This document shows, piece by piece, positions 45,652 through 57,344 of a stretch of 64,000 nt of DNA. Source of the stretch: Edaphochlamys debaryana (taxonomy: Eukaryota > Chlorophyta > Chlorophyceae > Chlamydomonadales); NCBI GenBank assembly GCA_016858145.1, contig JAEHOE010000001.1, positions 930,001 through 994,000 on the forward strand, in the 5' to 3' direction. The notes beneath the pieces are model-generated. The model had not been told where the DNA came from and ran no database searches. It was given only the letters and a program-made list of their open reading frames with translations. The translations under genes and the position numbers were made by a program. The first letter of the stretch is position 1. Every line of letters begins with the position of its first letter.

Positions 45652-46297
45652 TCCGCGGCGATCTGTGAGGCAATGGCATGCGTTCAGGACACTGGGGCTG
45701 GAGCCCCGGGACAGGCAACTGCGAGTGCCATGCCAAGGTCAAGAAGAGCCGGGCGCACCTCTACTTCGACGTGAGACGATGTGCTGGGCTGATCACCAAG
45801 AATTGATACTAGGCTTGTGACGCTGGCCGGCCGTCGAAGGCAGGGCCGTCAGCTGACCTCTTCCGGCACTAAGCGCGCGAAGAGAGCTATGCCCGGGGCG
45901 CCTTCCAGTTGGTTCCGTATTCTGTTGGTGCAGTCTACAGGTGAGTTCTGTGCTAGGGTGAGCAGCTGGGGGCCCGGGTCCCCGTCGATTCGGAGCGCAA
46001 AGTGCAGTGCATCGATGCGGGGCCCGCGCGCGGTCTCGTAGCCCGCCAAGCACAGTCTTGGCACAGTGCACACCCTGAGCAAGACCCTCATTCCGCCCTG
46101 CACTCCCCAAGGCCGCAGAGGCAAAACAAGGCAAGGGACACATCTGCTGCACGGTGACCGCCGTTCCACTGCCAGCACCAGCCCAGAACTTCTAGATGGC
46201 GTTGTAAGTGTCAAGTGGGGGCACGAAAGGCCCCCAGCGTTCCCAGTCTTCCATCGGATCGTGTCGCGGTGGGTCAGCTCGGCACCAGCTTGGCAGC
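45652..46297. promoter_or_regulatory. Bidirectional promoter region, helical protein / RS-rich protein
   Basis: These 646 bases separate two divergent start codons. The region must contain both promoters and 5' UTRs. No TATA box or repeated motif stood out. Confidence 0.4.
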
Positions 46298-49200
46298 ATG
46301 GGCTTCCTGAAGAAGTTCAAGGAGCAGAAGCAGGTGAGAGCCGTTAGCTAAGGGGTCCTGGAGGGCCAAGCGCGCCAAATCGCTTGCCGGGAGCCGTTAC
46401 TGTGGTGCGGGTAAACCAAAAGTCGCGTTGGTCGTGCTTGGTTGCAGGATGGGCCCGATGCGCCAGCCGAGAGCGGGCCTGTGACCGCGCAGCCCAGCAT
46501 CGGCCCTGAGGACTTCCTGCCTCCCGAGCCCGTGCCGCGCACGACTCGTTCGCGCGCAAAGTCAGTACCTGGAGCGCCAGCGGCACCAGTGGCACCGCCC
46601 GCAGCGGCTCCTGTCGCAGCACCGGCTCCGGAAGTGCCGACATCGCCCAAAGCCAAAGCCAAGGGCAAGGGCAAGCAGTCGCAGCAGTCGGAGCCCCCCT
46701 CGGCAGACTCTGATGCGGAGGCGCCCACTCCGCCTCCCAAGGGGAAGGCAAAGGTCGCCCAACCGGCTGGTAAAGCCGCGAAGGGTGGCAAGGGCGCGAA
46801 GGCCGAGCCCAAAGCGCGGGCAGAGCCAGAGGACCCTCCGACAGCAGCGGCTGCTTCTGCAACTGCTGCTGCACCTGCGGCGGCTGAAGATGTGGCCAAG
46901 CCCACAAAGCCGGCCGCAGGGAAGGCGAAATCTGCAGCCAAGGCCATGACATCACCCCGCAAGGGCGCGAAAGCAGCAGCGGAGACCGCTGCGGAGCCTC
47001 CAGCAGCAACAACAGCAGCACCCAAACCCAAGAAGGGCGAGGTGAAGGCCAACAAGGCAGTCGCAGGTGCGTACCGGCCCACGCAGTCCCCCGTGTGTTC
47101 CCCGCCGCAGCGTAGCGACAGACCCCACTCGCGCAGGGCCACTCTGTGTCCTTGCTCTGCAACTCAGCATGTTTGCAGACCGATAGCCCCCGAGCCAGAA
47201 TTATTCCCATATCCCCCCGTGTCCCCCTCACAGAGGGCGCGTCGCCCAAGCCCAAAGCGCCCGTTAAGTCTGCTGTCAAGGAGGGCGCGCCTGCGGGGAA
47301 GGAGGTCAAAGCGGCGGCCAAGGAGGCCAAGGGGACCGTGAAGGAGCCCAAAGCGGTTGCGAAGGCGGCAAAGAAGCCGAAGGAGGAGGACGCGGAGGCC
47401 AAGCCTGCGGCAAAGGCCTCCAAGCCCAAGGCCAAGGCTGCGCCACAGCCTGCGGCCCCGCCGTCCGCGCCGGCCGCGGCTCCGGCGCCCGCACCCGCTC
47501 CCGCTCCCTCTGGCAGCCAGCAGGGGACTACCACCGCAGCTTCTGCGCCGGCGGTGGCACCCCTAGCGTCCCAGTCATCCGTCCTTTCGGACTCTGACAT
47601 GCCGCGTGACCCCCGCAAGCGCCAGCCGGCGCCAGAGGCGACTGCACCGGTCGTCAAGCCCTCTCCGTCCAAGGCGGCCGCAGAGCCCAAGCCGGCGGCC
47701 AGCGGTGCCCGGGCTGACTCTGCGGCGTCGAAGCCCGCTGCGTCCGTCGAGGCCAAGCCGGCGGCCACTGGCGGAGCCGCTGCAGCTGAGGTCAGCAAGG
47801 CCGAGGTGAAGCAGCCGCCCAAGTCGCCGGCCAAGGAGCCGAGGGCCCCTGCCGAGTCAAGAGCGCACGTGGAGGAGAGTGGCAGGCCCAAGCAGGAGGC
47901 ACCGGCACCAGAGCCCTCGGCATCGGCTTCGCAGATGCAGGCCGTGGCCCCCGCGTCCAGCACCGACAAGGGGTCCGTGGGACGAGTGCCGGAGGCGGCA
48001 CCGGCGACGTCGACGGCGGCCACAGTGCCGGCGGCGGCAACTGCAATGCCGCCGCCGCCAGCGGCAGCGCCGTCAGCCGCCACATCGGCGTCAGGGGCAG
48101 CGTCCGAGCCTAAGTCTGGGCAGCAGCCCACGGCCAGCGGCGGCGGCGTGGCGGGCCTGCCACCACCCCCCCCTCGTCCGCTACCACCGCCGCCTTCCCT
48201 TCCGCCGCCGCCGCCCCTCCCGCCTCACCTCTCGGGGGGCCGAACGCCGCGCGCCTCTGCGCCCCTGGCCTCGCCCGCTTCTGGGGCCGCCCGGGACGAC
48301 GCGGCTGGTCGCTCGGCCTATGTCATGGTGGGCCTGCGGGAAACCACGACCTCGGCGGCGGCGGCCGTGCCGCCACCGTCAACCTCAGCCGTCGACAGGG
48401 ACCGGAGTCGGGACCGCGACCGCGAGCGGGAACGGGAACGCGAGCGGGAGCGGGAAAGGGAGCGGGAGCGGGAAAGGGAGCGGGAGCGCGAGAGGGAGCG
48501 GGATCGGAGCCGCCAGGATACCGACCGCGACCGGAGCCGGGACCGCGAACGCAAGTCTGATGCAGGTAAATGCCGGGCCTGCGGCGCGCGCCGCGGCTCC
48601 GCGGGCGGGGTCTGCATACGGGGGCGCCGGCAACAGCAGCAATGGCGGCCATGGGCTGTTTGGGAATGGGCACCCGGCGCTTTGCCGGCCACCGCTTCGC
48701 CGCGCTCTGGCACCCGGGGCGTGGACCGCCGCAGCTTGGGGTGCCGTCGACGAGGCGGCTGGACCTGGCGGGCAGCGCTTGGGGTCGGGTGACCTAACCT
48801 GCCGTTCTCACAAGAACAGCGAGCGACCAGTTTGGCGGCTGCAGCGGCGGCCCAGCGAAGGCCTGCCGTCTCAGCGGCTCCTGCCTTCCCCAGGCGGAGC
48901 CTGCGTATGCTCGCAGCCTCACTTGCACGTCCACTTGACCTCCTGCGCACGATGCACCGCGACCCGGTCGCATTCCCCATGGTGGCTCGCAAGGGCTGAG
49001 ACGCGGAGCCGCAAGCTGGCGCAGCGTTTGTGAGGCAGGCCGCTCCCAGCAACCGTCCCCGGGTCTGCGCCTGTTCAGCTTGCGTACTCTCACTTTGGCG
49101 GCGGGAGCTGCTGCAGCGGCCATTGCGCAACTGAGGAGGTTGATCTCAGCTTATGCCGGCGTTTGGCTGCCAGGCGGGAGCGATCAGCCGATGTGATCTG

Positions 49201-52200
49201 GGGCCGAGCCCCACCTAGGCCCGCTAGGCGAAACGGCGCCTCCATGACGCTGCCCTGTTCCTACCCCAGCTGGCGACGGCTGACACAGCGAGGGCTGTGC
49301 TGCTGCCGCCGGCATTCCCCGGTCGTCCAGTTGGCAAAGGCGGATGCCCCTACGGCGAGGAACAAGTCATGGCGGCGGCCCTTTTCAGTTAGCCATGCCC
49401 CTTTGCTGCTCGTCCTCTGCTCACAAGCCCTCCTTGCTCAGGCGCCTGGCGCAGCTGCTACATCCCACAGGCGACTGCTGCTGCTCACAAGCGCAGCCCT
49501 GCGTGACATGTTTGGGCCTAGGCTGGCTTCCCAAGCTGCTGCCGCCCCGGGCGCAGCAGCTGAGCCTGGTCCGAGCCTTACTTCGCAGCCTGCTAGCGGC
49601 GCCTGTCGCTGGTGTGTTGGCCCTCTTAGCGGGCCAGCCACAGCTAGTCCGGCCTTCGTTCTGGCTGCTGACGGCGCGCCTGCGCCTGCGACCGCCACCG
49701 TTGGGTTCCGCTGCAGGCGGCGGCAGAGCTGGCAGCACACGAGGCGGAGAGGCGGCTCCATCCACTACTGGCGGACGCTCCGGCGGCCGGGACCGGGACC
49801 GGAGCCCCAGCCGGCGGGAACGCGAGCGGGAGGGGGCCGACCGGGACAAGGACGTCGGGAAGGAGCGTGGAGACGACAAGGCACGGGGGGATGCGGGCCG
49901 TGGAGACGGCGCCAGGTCATCCCGGAGGAGCCGCAGCCGCAGCCGGTCGCGGGACCGGAAGGCTGCGGCCGACAAGGGTGGCCGCAGCAGCAGCCGTGAC
50001 AGGGACAGGGAGCGGGAGAAGGAGAGGGAGCGGGAGAGGCAGAAGGAGAAGGAGCACGAGCCCAGCAGCCGTGAGAGGGACCCCAGGAGCCGCAGCCACT
50101 CTCGGGAGGGCAAGCGGGCACATACCGACGCCAAGCCCGAGCCCAAGCCTGAGCCTAAGCCCGAGCCCGTGGCTGAGCCCAAGGCGGAGGCCCAGCCTTC
50201 GGCCGCGGCCGCAGAGCCACCTGCAAAGCCCCATGGCTCAGCTGAAGCGGGCGAGCAGCGTGACGGGCCATCAGGCGGCGTGGGCGACGCTGCGGGTGCG
50301 GCCAAGCCCGTCGACGACCAGCCGCCGCCGCCGGCAGCTGCCGACAAGGCAGAGCCCGCGACCGCTTCTGGCGAAGGAGCGGCAGGCCGCGACACGTCCC
50401 CAGCAGCTGGGCCTGCGGCCACTGGCGGGCGGCCCAAGCGCGCGCCCATCGTCTGGAACCCCACGCCCCCGCCCGAGAAGGAGCCCGACTCCACCTCCCC
50501 TGGTGCCGCCGACGGAGCGGCTCCCTCCGGCCGCGAAGCGGAGGCCGCGGAGCCCTCCCCCGACGCGGACCGCCCCTCGCCGTCCCCGTCTCCCCGCCGG
50601 GCCTACAGCTCCTCCGACTCCGAGCCCACGCGCTCCCGGTCCCGCGGCTACGGCAGCAGCGACGATGACGACGCGGGGTCCGTGGACCGAGCGGGGGCCC
50701 TGGACGACGACGCCGGGGGCGGCGGCGAGGGCGAGTTTGACCATGACGCTGACCACATCGAGGGCATGGATGAGGAGGAGTACAGGGAACTGATGGACGC
50801 CATGCATGCGGAGCACCTGGATGCGGGGCTGGAGCACGGCCGCCTGGGCGAGGAGGAGGCAGCCGCCGGCGCAGGGGGCGGCGGCGCGGAGGCGCGCGCC
50901 GCGGAGGGTGCGGGCGAGGGCACTGGCAGGGGGGAGGACAAGGGTGCGGGCTCGGCGGCTGGGGAGGGCGGGCCGGTGGAGTACGAGCACCTCAAGGCCC
51001 CCGGGTCCGGCATGGACCGCGGGGCGCAGGTGGCGCACGTGACCGTGGGGCTGCAGGGCCGCATGGGGAGCGAGGCGCTCGCCAAGTTCCGAAAGCTGCT
51101 CCTGGACATGGGTGAGCGGTGGGGGGACGTCGTCGAGGGTGGGGCTGCGGGGAGGCTTGGGGGCAGGCGGCCTTGCAGCGGCTGCGGGACCGGGCTGCTC
51201 CTTTTGCAGCCCTGCCGCGCCGGTGATGTGCTGCTAAGGCCTGCCACATCTTGCTTACATCGTGTCTTGGAGGCTGTTCCCTGAGCCCTCGGCCGGTTAC
51301 CGCCCTCCCGTGCAGCTGCCCTCGACCTGGCGACCGTGCGCCCCTGGGCCCTGCGCTCGCTGGCGGGGCTTAACGACGACGACGCGCGTCTGCGGGCGGC
51401 GGAGGTGCTGCGAGGGGTGAGCTGGCGCTCCTGGAACTGCGGGGCTGGAACCAGCACAGGGTCGGGGGCGAACCCAGTGGGGCCAAGAGCGGCCTAGCCA
51501 TCATTGCGTGCTTGGCTAGGGCGCCGCCGCTGCCCTGCTGGGGCTCCATCTGACGGCCATGCTGACGGGCCTGACGCCATCTGCTGCTTAGCCTTCTCTC
51601 AAGCCCTGATCCCACCCGTGCGCTTACCGACAGGTGGACTGGACGACCGCCAAGAACCCGGGCGGCGTGCTCCACGCCCGCCTGGACCGCGCAGTGGAGG
51701 TGGAGAAGGCCTCCCTCGCCCGCGCCGCCCGCGACCGGGACAGGGACCGGGACAGGGGTGGCTCCAAGCGTGCCCGCAGTGCCAGCCCGTCTGGAGGCGA
51801 CCGAGCAGCCAAGCGGGCGGAGCGCGGAGACGGAGGCTCCGGGCGGCCTAGCTCAGCCGAGGGCCGCCGGCGCAGCCGCAGCCGCAGCAGGGACCGGGGC
51901 AAGGGCGACGATGATCGGCGGCGAGACCGGGACCGGGACCGGAAGAGTGACCGGGACAAGGACCGGGATCGCGAACGGGAGCGGGACCGGGGGCGGATGA
52001 CCGCACGTGACAGCCTGCGGCCGCTGCGGGAGCCAGACATGAAGTCGCGGCGCTGGGACGACGTCGTACGTGCCACGTCACGCGGCTGCATCACCAAGCT
52101 GCCCCGCCCGTTTGTCGAGGACGCCCGCCGGGTGCTGTACGACATTGGTGAGTCGCGTCGCTCGTGCCGTGTCACTGGTTACGGTGAGGTGCCTCTGTGC

Positions 52201-54075
52201 CTCGCTACGGCTTTGCATGATGCATGATGCTTGGGGTGAAGTGGCTGCCGGCACTCAGCAGTCTTGCCATGCTGCAACTGCAGATCTCTAGGCGCTCTGA
52301 CTCTGCTTGCGCTGCCCCCCTTCAGACGTACTGGACTGCTCTCAGATTGACGCCAGCGCGTGGGACCCGCTGCTGGGCCTGCCTAACTGCGAGGTGAGCA
52401 GACGCACGCGCACTGCTGCGATCCCCGGCCCGACTTACTCAGCCAGCTCCGCTCCATGTCACCAACCCAACCGCTTCCATTAGCACACTGGAACGAACCC
52501 TTCGCTGCAACACCCCGCTCCCACGCCCACCTCCCATGCCCGCAGCAACGCCTCAACGCGCTCCACGCGCTGCGCACCGTCAACTGGAAGGAGCGCTTCA
52601 ACGTGAGCGCCACGGTGCGGGGCACGCTGCAGCGCTGCGTCGAGGTGGTGGCGCGGGACATGCGCGTGCGGGACCGCCTGGGCCCGGCCGGGCCCGTGGC
52701 TGGGCCCGGAGCCGTGCCGGGCCGCCCCGGGATGCCTGGGGCAGTCCCAGGGCCGGGTGGCCCCAAGCTGCCGGGTCCGCCGGGCCTACCGCCGCCGCCA
52801 CCGGTCGGCAAGATCATGCCTGGCGTGAAGATCTCTGGCCCGCTGCCAGGGCCGCCGCCCATCCCAGGGCTTGGGGGCGCCGGGCCGCGTCCCATGGCGT
52901 TGCCGGCAGGGCGGCGAGGACCCATGGGGCCCATGGTGTCGCCGGGCCTGCCGGGCCCACCTGGGCCCTTCGGAAAGATGACGCCGGCGGGGCGCATGGG
53001 GCCCATGGGGGGCCTTCCTGGGCCGCCGCCGCTGCCCGGCGGCGGGCCGCTGGGCGCCAGCCCGGCCATCGTTCAGCGCTTCCCCCAGAGCGCCGACCCA
53101 CATGTCGTGGCGGCAGCGGCGGCGCGCCTGCGGGAGCAGCAGCTCCGGGAGCAGCAGCGGGAGCGCGAGCGCGAGCGGGAACGCATGCGGCTCATGAACG
53201 CGGGCGCCGGCGGTATGGGCCGGGCGAGGAGTCGTAGCCGCGACCGGGGCCGGGACAGAGACCGTGAGCGGGAGCGGGAACGCGACCGGGACCGGCGGAC
53301 GTCGACCAGACGCAGCCGCAGCAAGAGCCCAGCCCGGCGGCGCAGCCGCAGCCGCACCCGCAGCCCGGCGCGTCAGGACCGGGACCGCAAGGAGCGGGAG
53401 GAGAAGCGGCGCAGCAAGACGCGCAGCCGCAGCCGGGGCCGCTCGCCCGCCCGTAAGGCCACCCGGTCACGCTCGCGCAGCCGGTCCAGGGCCGCGGCAG
53501 CGGCACCCGGCGGCGGAGGCGGAGCCGCTCCCGCCGCCGCCACCGCCGGCTCGGGCTCCGGCGGCGACGCCGCCGCGGCAGGCGGCGACCGTGACGACGC
53601 CGGCGGCGGCGGTGGCGGAGGCAGCTCCCGCTCGCCCTCTCGCTCTCGCAGCCCCAGCGGCAGCCCCGCCCGGCGCGGCGCCAAGCGCTCGCGCAGCCCC
53701 GCCGGCGGGCCGCCCCGGCCCGCGCCCGCTCCGCTGTCCTCCGAGTTCCGAGACCGTATGCGCAAGTACCTGCAGGGCTTCCCCAAGCTGGACATGAGCG
53801 GCGTCAACGAGACCGTGTTCAACTGCCTTGGCCGCCTGCCCGACGACTCGGCCCGCATGGACTGCCTGCGCCGCCTCAGCGGCGTGCAGTGGGCCAACGT
53901 CAGCGGCGCCTCGGAGACGCAGAAGCGGCTGACGGCGCTGCTGGAGCGGGGCACGCAGGACCTGCTCAAGGGCCAGGCGCCGTCCAAGGGCAAGGGCGGG
54001 GGCGGGGGAGGAGGCGGAGGAGGCGGGGGCAAGGGGCGGGGGTTCCGGAACGCGGGCCGCAGCGGCCGGCGGTGA
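46298..54075 (+). CDS. RS/RD/RE-rich nuclear RNA-binding-type protein with three hnRNP Q acidic-domain-like modules
   Basis: Eight exons (46298-46333, 46448-47066, 47234-48565, 49717-51111, 51316-51416, 51634-52147, 52326-52393, 52546-54075) join in phase to 1,864 residues. The start at 46298 gives MGFLKKFKEQKQ. Residues about 13-600 are Ala/Lys/Pro-rich and disordered. Tracts of alternating Arg with Glu, Asp or Ser lie near 48414-48560, 49780-50100, 51720-52010 and 53150-53480, like the RS domains of splicing factors. Three similar modules of about 70 residues interrupt these tracts (about 1105-1185, 1305-1385, 1752-1826). Each has LD.....(V/I), then a helix, L.(N/P)DD or similar, RL.AL..L, V(D/N/Q)W and a terminal L...L.R helix. 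This matches my memory of the acidic (NURR) domain of hnRNP Q/R. No RRM is visible. A nuclear role in mRNA processing is inferred. The 1,151-base intron 48566-49716 could hide an alternative exon. Confidence 0.75.
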
Positions 54076-55959
54076 GGGGGGCGCGGCAGGGGGAGCAGGG
54101 GCACGAGAGTCTGGATGCGATGGGTGAGCATTTAGGCGGGTTGGATGCGGCCCCACCTGTCGTCTGTGTTGGGCTGGCGCTGGAGGGTCCTTCGTCCCAT
54201 CGTGCAGGCCGTGGTTGCTCTGCAGGGGCGCAGCAATCGCGCCCTGATGGGGGAGGCGCATACTGGACGGCGCACCTGAGCGTGCATTGCTTCGACGGTC
54301 TTGTGCTGCAGCGTTCGTGTTGAGGGGATGTGGGCAGGTATTGGCGGTGGCGTCGCGTGGTTTGGCGCTGTGCGTCCGGGCATATCGTTACAAAGGCGGC
54401 GCCCCCATTCTTGTTCTGCGGCTGCGCGGATCAAATTCCATAGTGTACACACACTGTTTCTGCTGCTACTGTCCGTGTGTTTTACAAGTATCTACCCTGA
54501 CGTTTGAATCGGGTTGGGGAAGGGGGCTTGGAGCTGGGCCCCTGGCTTCGTGCCTAGCCAAAGGGTTTCGTGCGTAGCCAAGGGCTTTTGTGCCCGGGTT
54601 GCATTGAGAGTTGGGTTCATGAAGGCAAGGGGAGGTCCCTCCCAGAAAGGGCTGGACCAAGGCCTGGATCCTTGAAGGACCCTGCCTGGATTGCATGTTG
54701 CCATCTCGCCATCCCTACGCCCCACTCGCGGGTCATGCTCGGAATCGAGCTGAACAGCCAGCGCATAGCGTTGTCGCATCGCAAGATAATGGACTGGCCC
54801 GTGGGCAAGCGGGAGGTGGGTCCACCACACCGGGTCACCCTTGCAGATACAAGCTGTAGTGTCCACAGCCAGGTGCCGAAATCCCATCAGCTCATCGAAC
54901 GTCGAAGGCAGCAAATGCCAGCTGTCGTAGCTCTCGAAAGTCGACGCAGCAATGCAGCATGCCAGCCGCCATCTGGCAAACTGTTGAGCCAGACGCAAGG
55001 ATAACGCAGCCATTCCCCCCTAACCAACGGCCCGCACAGAGGGTCAATGCAACGTGCGGCTAGCCGGGGGGTGACGTGTCGGCCCGAGAGCCCACCGCCG
55101 CAGCTCTGCTACAGGTCCATGACTCCCTAGGCACCGGCAATGTCACGCTCTACACGCCAGAGTCTTGTAATGCCGTAAGGCTGCAATCGGCTGTTGTCCC
55201 TGATATCAGTTGGTCGTCCCTCATTAAATGCTCACTACCCCATACAACAACCCGAACCCCCCCTGCATGCACAACATCGCAAGCCCCTGCAGCCGGGCCC
55301 AGCAGCAGCCTGTCCTTCCCAGACCACGCGGAGCCTTGGCAACAGGATGGGCGCACCCCACGGTAGGTACCGTCAGTTGCATAGCACTAAGCGCGCTGCG
55401 CCCCGTGTGCCATTCCCAACTTCGACCCAGCCGCCTCAGGCCAGCAGTACACAGCTCGTCGCGAGCTACTTGGAGCCAACACCTTCGCGTGCTAGTAGCA
55501 TTTCACAGTTCCCCCTGCTCCTCCACCTCCGAGTTAAGGACAATGCTGGCTCATTTAGCCCTACAAGGGCAGGCCCACAGGCCATCATCCCCACCACCGC
55601 CAGCCCCTAATCCCTGCCCCCAATCCCCGCCATGCCCGCAGCTCCGAAATGCCCGCAGACGGCTCCCTGCCCTTGATCCCTCCCTGCCGACCCCCCTGCT
55701 CGCCTCATACCCCCTTGGCTGCTGTGCCCGCATCGATGGCCGCAGCCACGTCCTCCACAGATGACCCCGAGTCCACCGTCTCAATGTTGAGGTACATCCT
55801 TCAGGAAGGGACAGAGCCAGGGGAAGTCACATGGTTTGCCGGGTGTCCACGCGTCGGATACTCGTTTGCCCTTGCCCTCCGGCCCATCACCAGGAGCCAG
55901 TCGGCCGGCAAGCATGGAGTCCCCCCTCACCGCCCGGATGCCCATCTAGCTGGGAAGCC
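54076..55959. other. Gene-poor region
   Basis: About 1.9 kb downstream of the RS-protein gene. It contains a short degenerate repeat (TCGTGCxTAGCCAA, about 54548-54585) and one 173-codon minus-strand open frame (54492-55013, listed separately). No other coding signal was seen. Confidence 0.4.
54492..55013 (-). CDS. Doubtful 173-residue open reading frame
   Basis: The frame starts at a genuine ATG (55011-55013). Its first half is unusually balanced in composition for this window, with Trp, Tyr, Phe and His (for example LLPSTFDELMGFRHLAVD). The second half degrades into the short TAGCCAA-type repeat at 54548-54585. It could be a small species-specific gene, an exon, or a relic of an inserted element. 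I recognise no family. Confidence 0.2.
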   Translation of the reverse strand: MAALSLRLAQQFARWRLACCIAASTFESYDSWHLLPSTFDELMGFRHLAVDTTACICKGDPVWWTHLPLAHGPVHYLAMRQRYALAVQLDSEHDPRVGRRDGEMATCNPGRVLQGSRPWSSPFWEGPPLAFMNPTLNATRAQKPLATHETLWLGTKPGAQLQAPFPNPIQTSG

Positions 55960-56451
55960 TCACCGGTGCACAAACAAGACCCAGATGACCGACAGGAAGA
56001 GGAGTAGCCCTAACCCAACGAGGATACTGTGTGGGGGATACGCATACAAGGATGTGTTATGGTCACAGGATTCACGGAGAGCGGCCATGGGACTGCAGTG
56101 AGCACGACGAGGACCCTTTCCCAGACCAGATCCTAGCCCAGCCAGCCCACTGCGCCCCACTATACCCCCGTGTAAGGCCGCCCACCTGTCCTTATGCCCA
56201 AACAAGCCTCGGCCGCTCGACTCGGACTTGCCGGGCCCCTGAGTCGTGTGTCTTACTGGGATGACGACCTGACGGCGGACGGACGAGAGAAATGGGGTGA
56301 AGCCGACTTCAGTGGGTGTGGCCTGTTGCCTCTTATCTCGTTCGCGAGGCCCGTAACTTGCTCCATGGGAACCAGCGGAAGTCCCCACCTGTCCCCTATC
56401 CTCCATGACTGACACGCCGCGGCTGCGCGGCCCTGCAGCCCGGAACTCGTC
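55960..56451 (-). CDS. Possible tail-anchored membrane protein, incomplete model
   Basis: Three candidate exons can be joined on the minus strand: 56389-56451 (ends CAG|GTGGGG), 56186-56268 (ends AG|GTGGGC) and 55960-56026 (follows CACACAG). The last one encodes ILVGLGLLLFLSVIWVLFVH followed by Arg and a stop, a clean C-terminal membrane anchor as in SNAREs such as Sec20. The upstream exons are short and Arg/Ser/Gly-rich, and no SNARE motif or start could be fixed. Further 5' exons may reach to about 57000. I give this only as a candidate; the anchor is the main evidence. Confidence 0.28.
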   Translation of the reverse strand, partial: DEFRAAGPRSRGVSVMEDRGQVGTSAGSHGASYGPRERDKRQQATPTEVGFTPFLSSVRRQVVIPVRHTTQGPGKSESSGRGLFGHKDRWAALHGGIVGRSGLAGLGSGLGKGPRRAHCSPMAALRESCDHNTSLYAYPPHSILVGLGLLLFLSVIWVLFVHR

Positions 56452-57344
56452 CTGACGCAGCTTGACTGGCTATGTCAGGGCTGGCACCCCAGCCCCGAAG
56501 AAGGCTGCTGAAGAAGCGCCTGGCGCTTCCTGATCGCGTCCTGTAGCACGTGACTCCGATCTGGCAGACTGGAGGGGGCGTGGGGGCACTACAACCAGTA
56601 AGGGCAGGACTGAAGGAGTGAGGGACGCAACGTGGGCCAGCGCACCCAGGCGCAGTGCGGCCCCACACAGGAGCGACAGCATACATGCGCATGAGCCCCG
56701 CATTCCCGAGGCTTGGTGGCAGCTCGTATGAGCGTGCCGGAAGGCATGTCGCTGGCGTGTCGGAGCGCTGGCCCCCTCACCAGCCAGCACTCTTGGACGG
56801 ACGGAAAGTTGAGGTATGGAAGAGGCGAGGGTTGCTGGAGGCCAGCTTGCGAACACGCGCCAGAATCTGCGAGCTCTGTCCTTATTGCTTGGCTCGTCGT
56901 GGAAGCAAAGTTTGTAGCGAGGTTGGTGCTCTGTTACATACGAAGTGGATCAGCAGTGCTGGGGACCAGCTCCCGGTTCCCGCGGTGAAATGCGATCAAT
57001 CAGACGCCCCCCGGCGTCGGGTATGCCCGCCCCGCTTGATGCATTCAGACTTGCCTAGCCCCCGCATTTCAGCCCCCCGCATACATAGCCGAGGCAACCT
57101 GAGGACCTGCCGGCGTCAATCACTCAGTATTGATACTCTGAGCGCCTGCTAGCTGCAGCTACTCAGCCTGAGTCCCACACGAGACCTAGTCGTTTTTGCT
57201 GACGCAACCATCGTTGTGGCCTGCAGTCCTTGACTCCGGAAGCAGGGCCAAGCGCGAAATTAACTCGAGTGGCCTCCTGCCCACGAGTCCGCCACCAGCT
57301 TAGGCTTATCCTTGGAGTGACCCCGGAGGTGCAGGGGGCTAGCT
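56452..57344. other. Unassigned region upstream of the small membrane-protein gene
   Basis: Nearly 900 bases. It should contain the promoter of the plus-strand gene at 57345 and may hold 5' exons of the doubtful minus-strand tail-anchored gene. No single exon could be supported. Confidence 0.35.

Noticed and set aside
46344..48131. 595-codon minus-strand frame
   Set aside because: Antisense shadow of the Ala/Lys/Pro-rich N-terminal half of the RS protein, whose exons chain in phase across seven introns.
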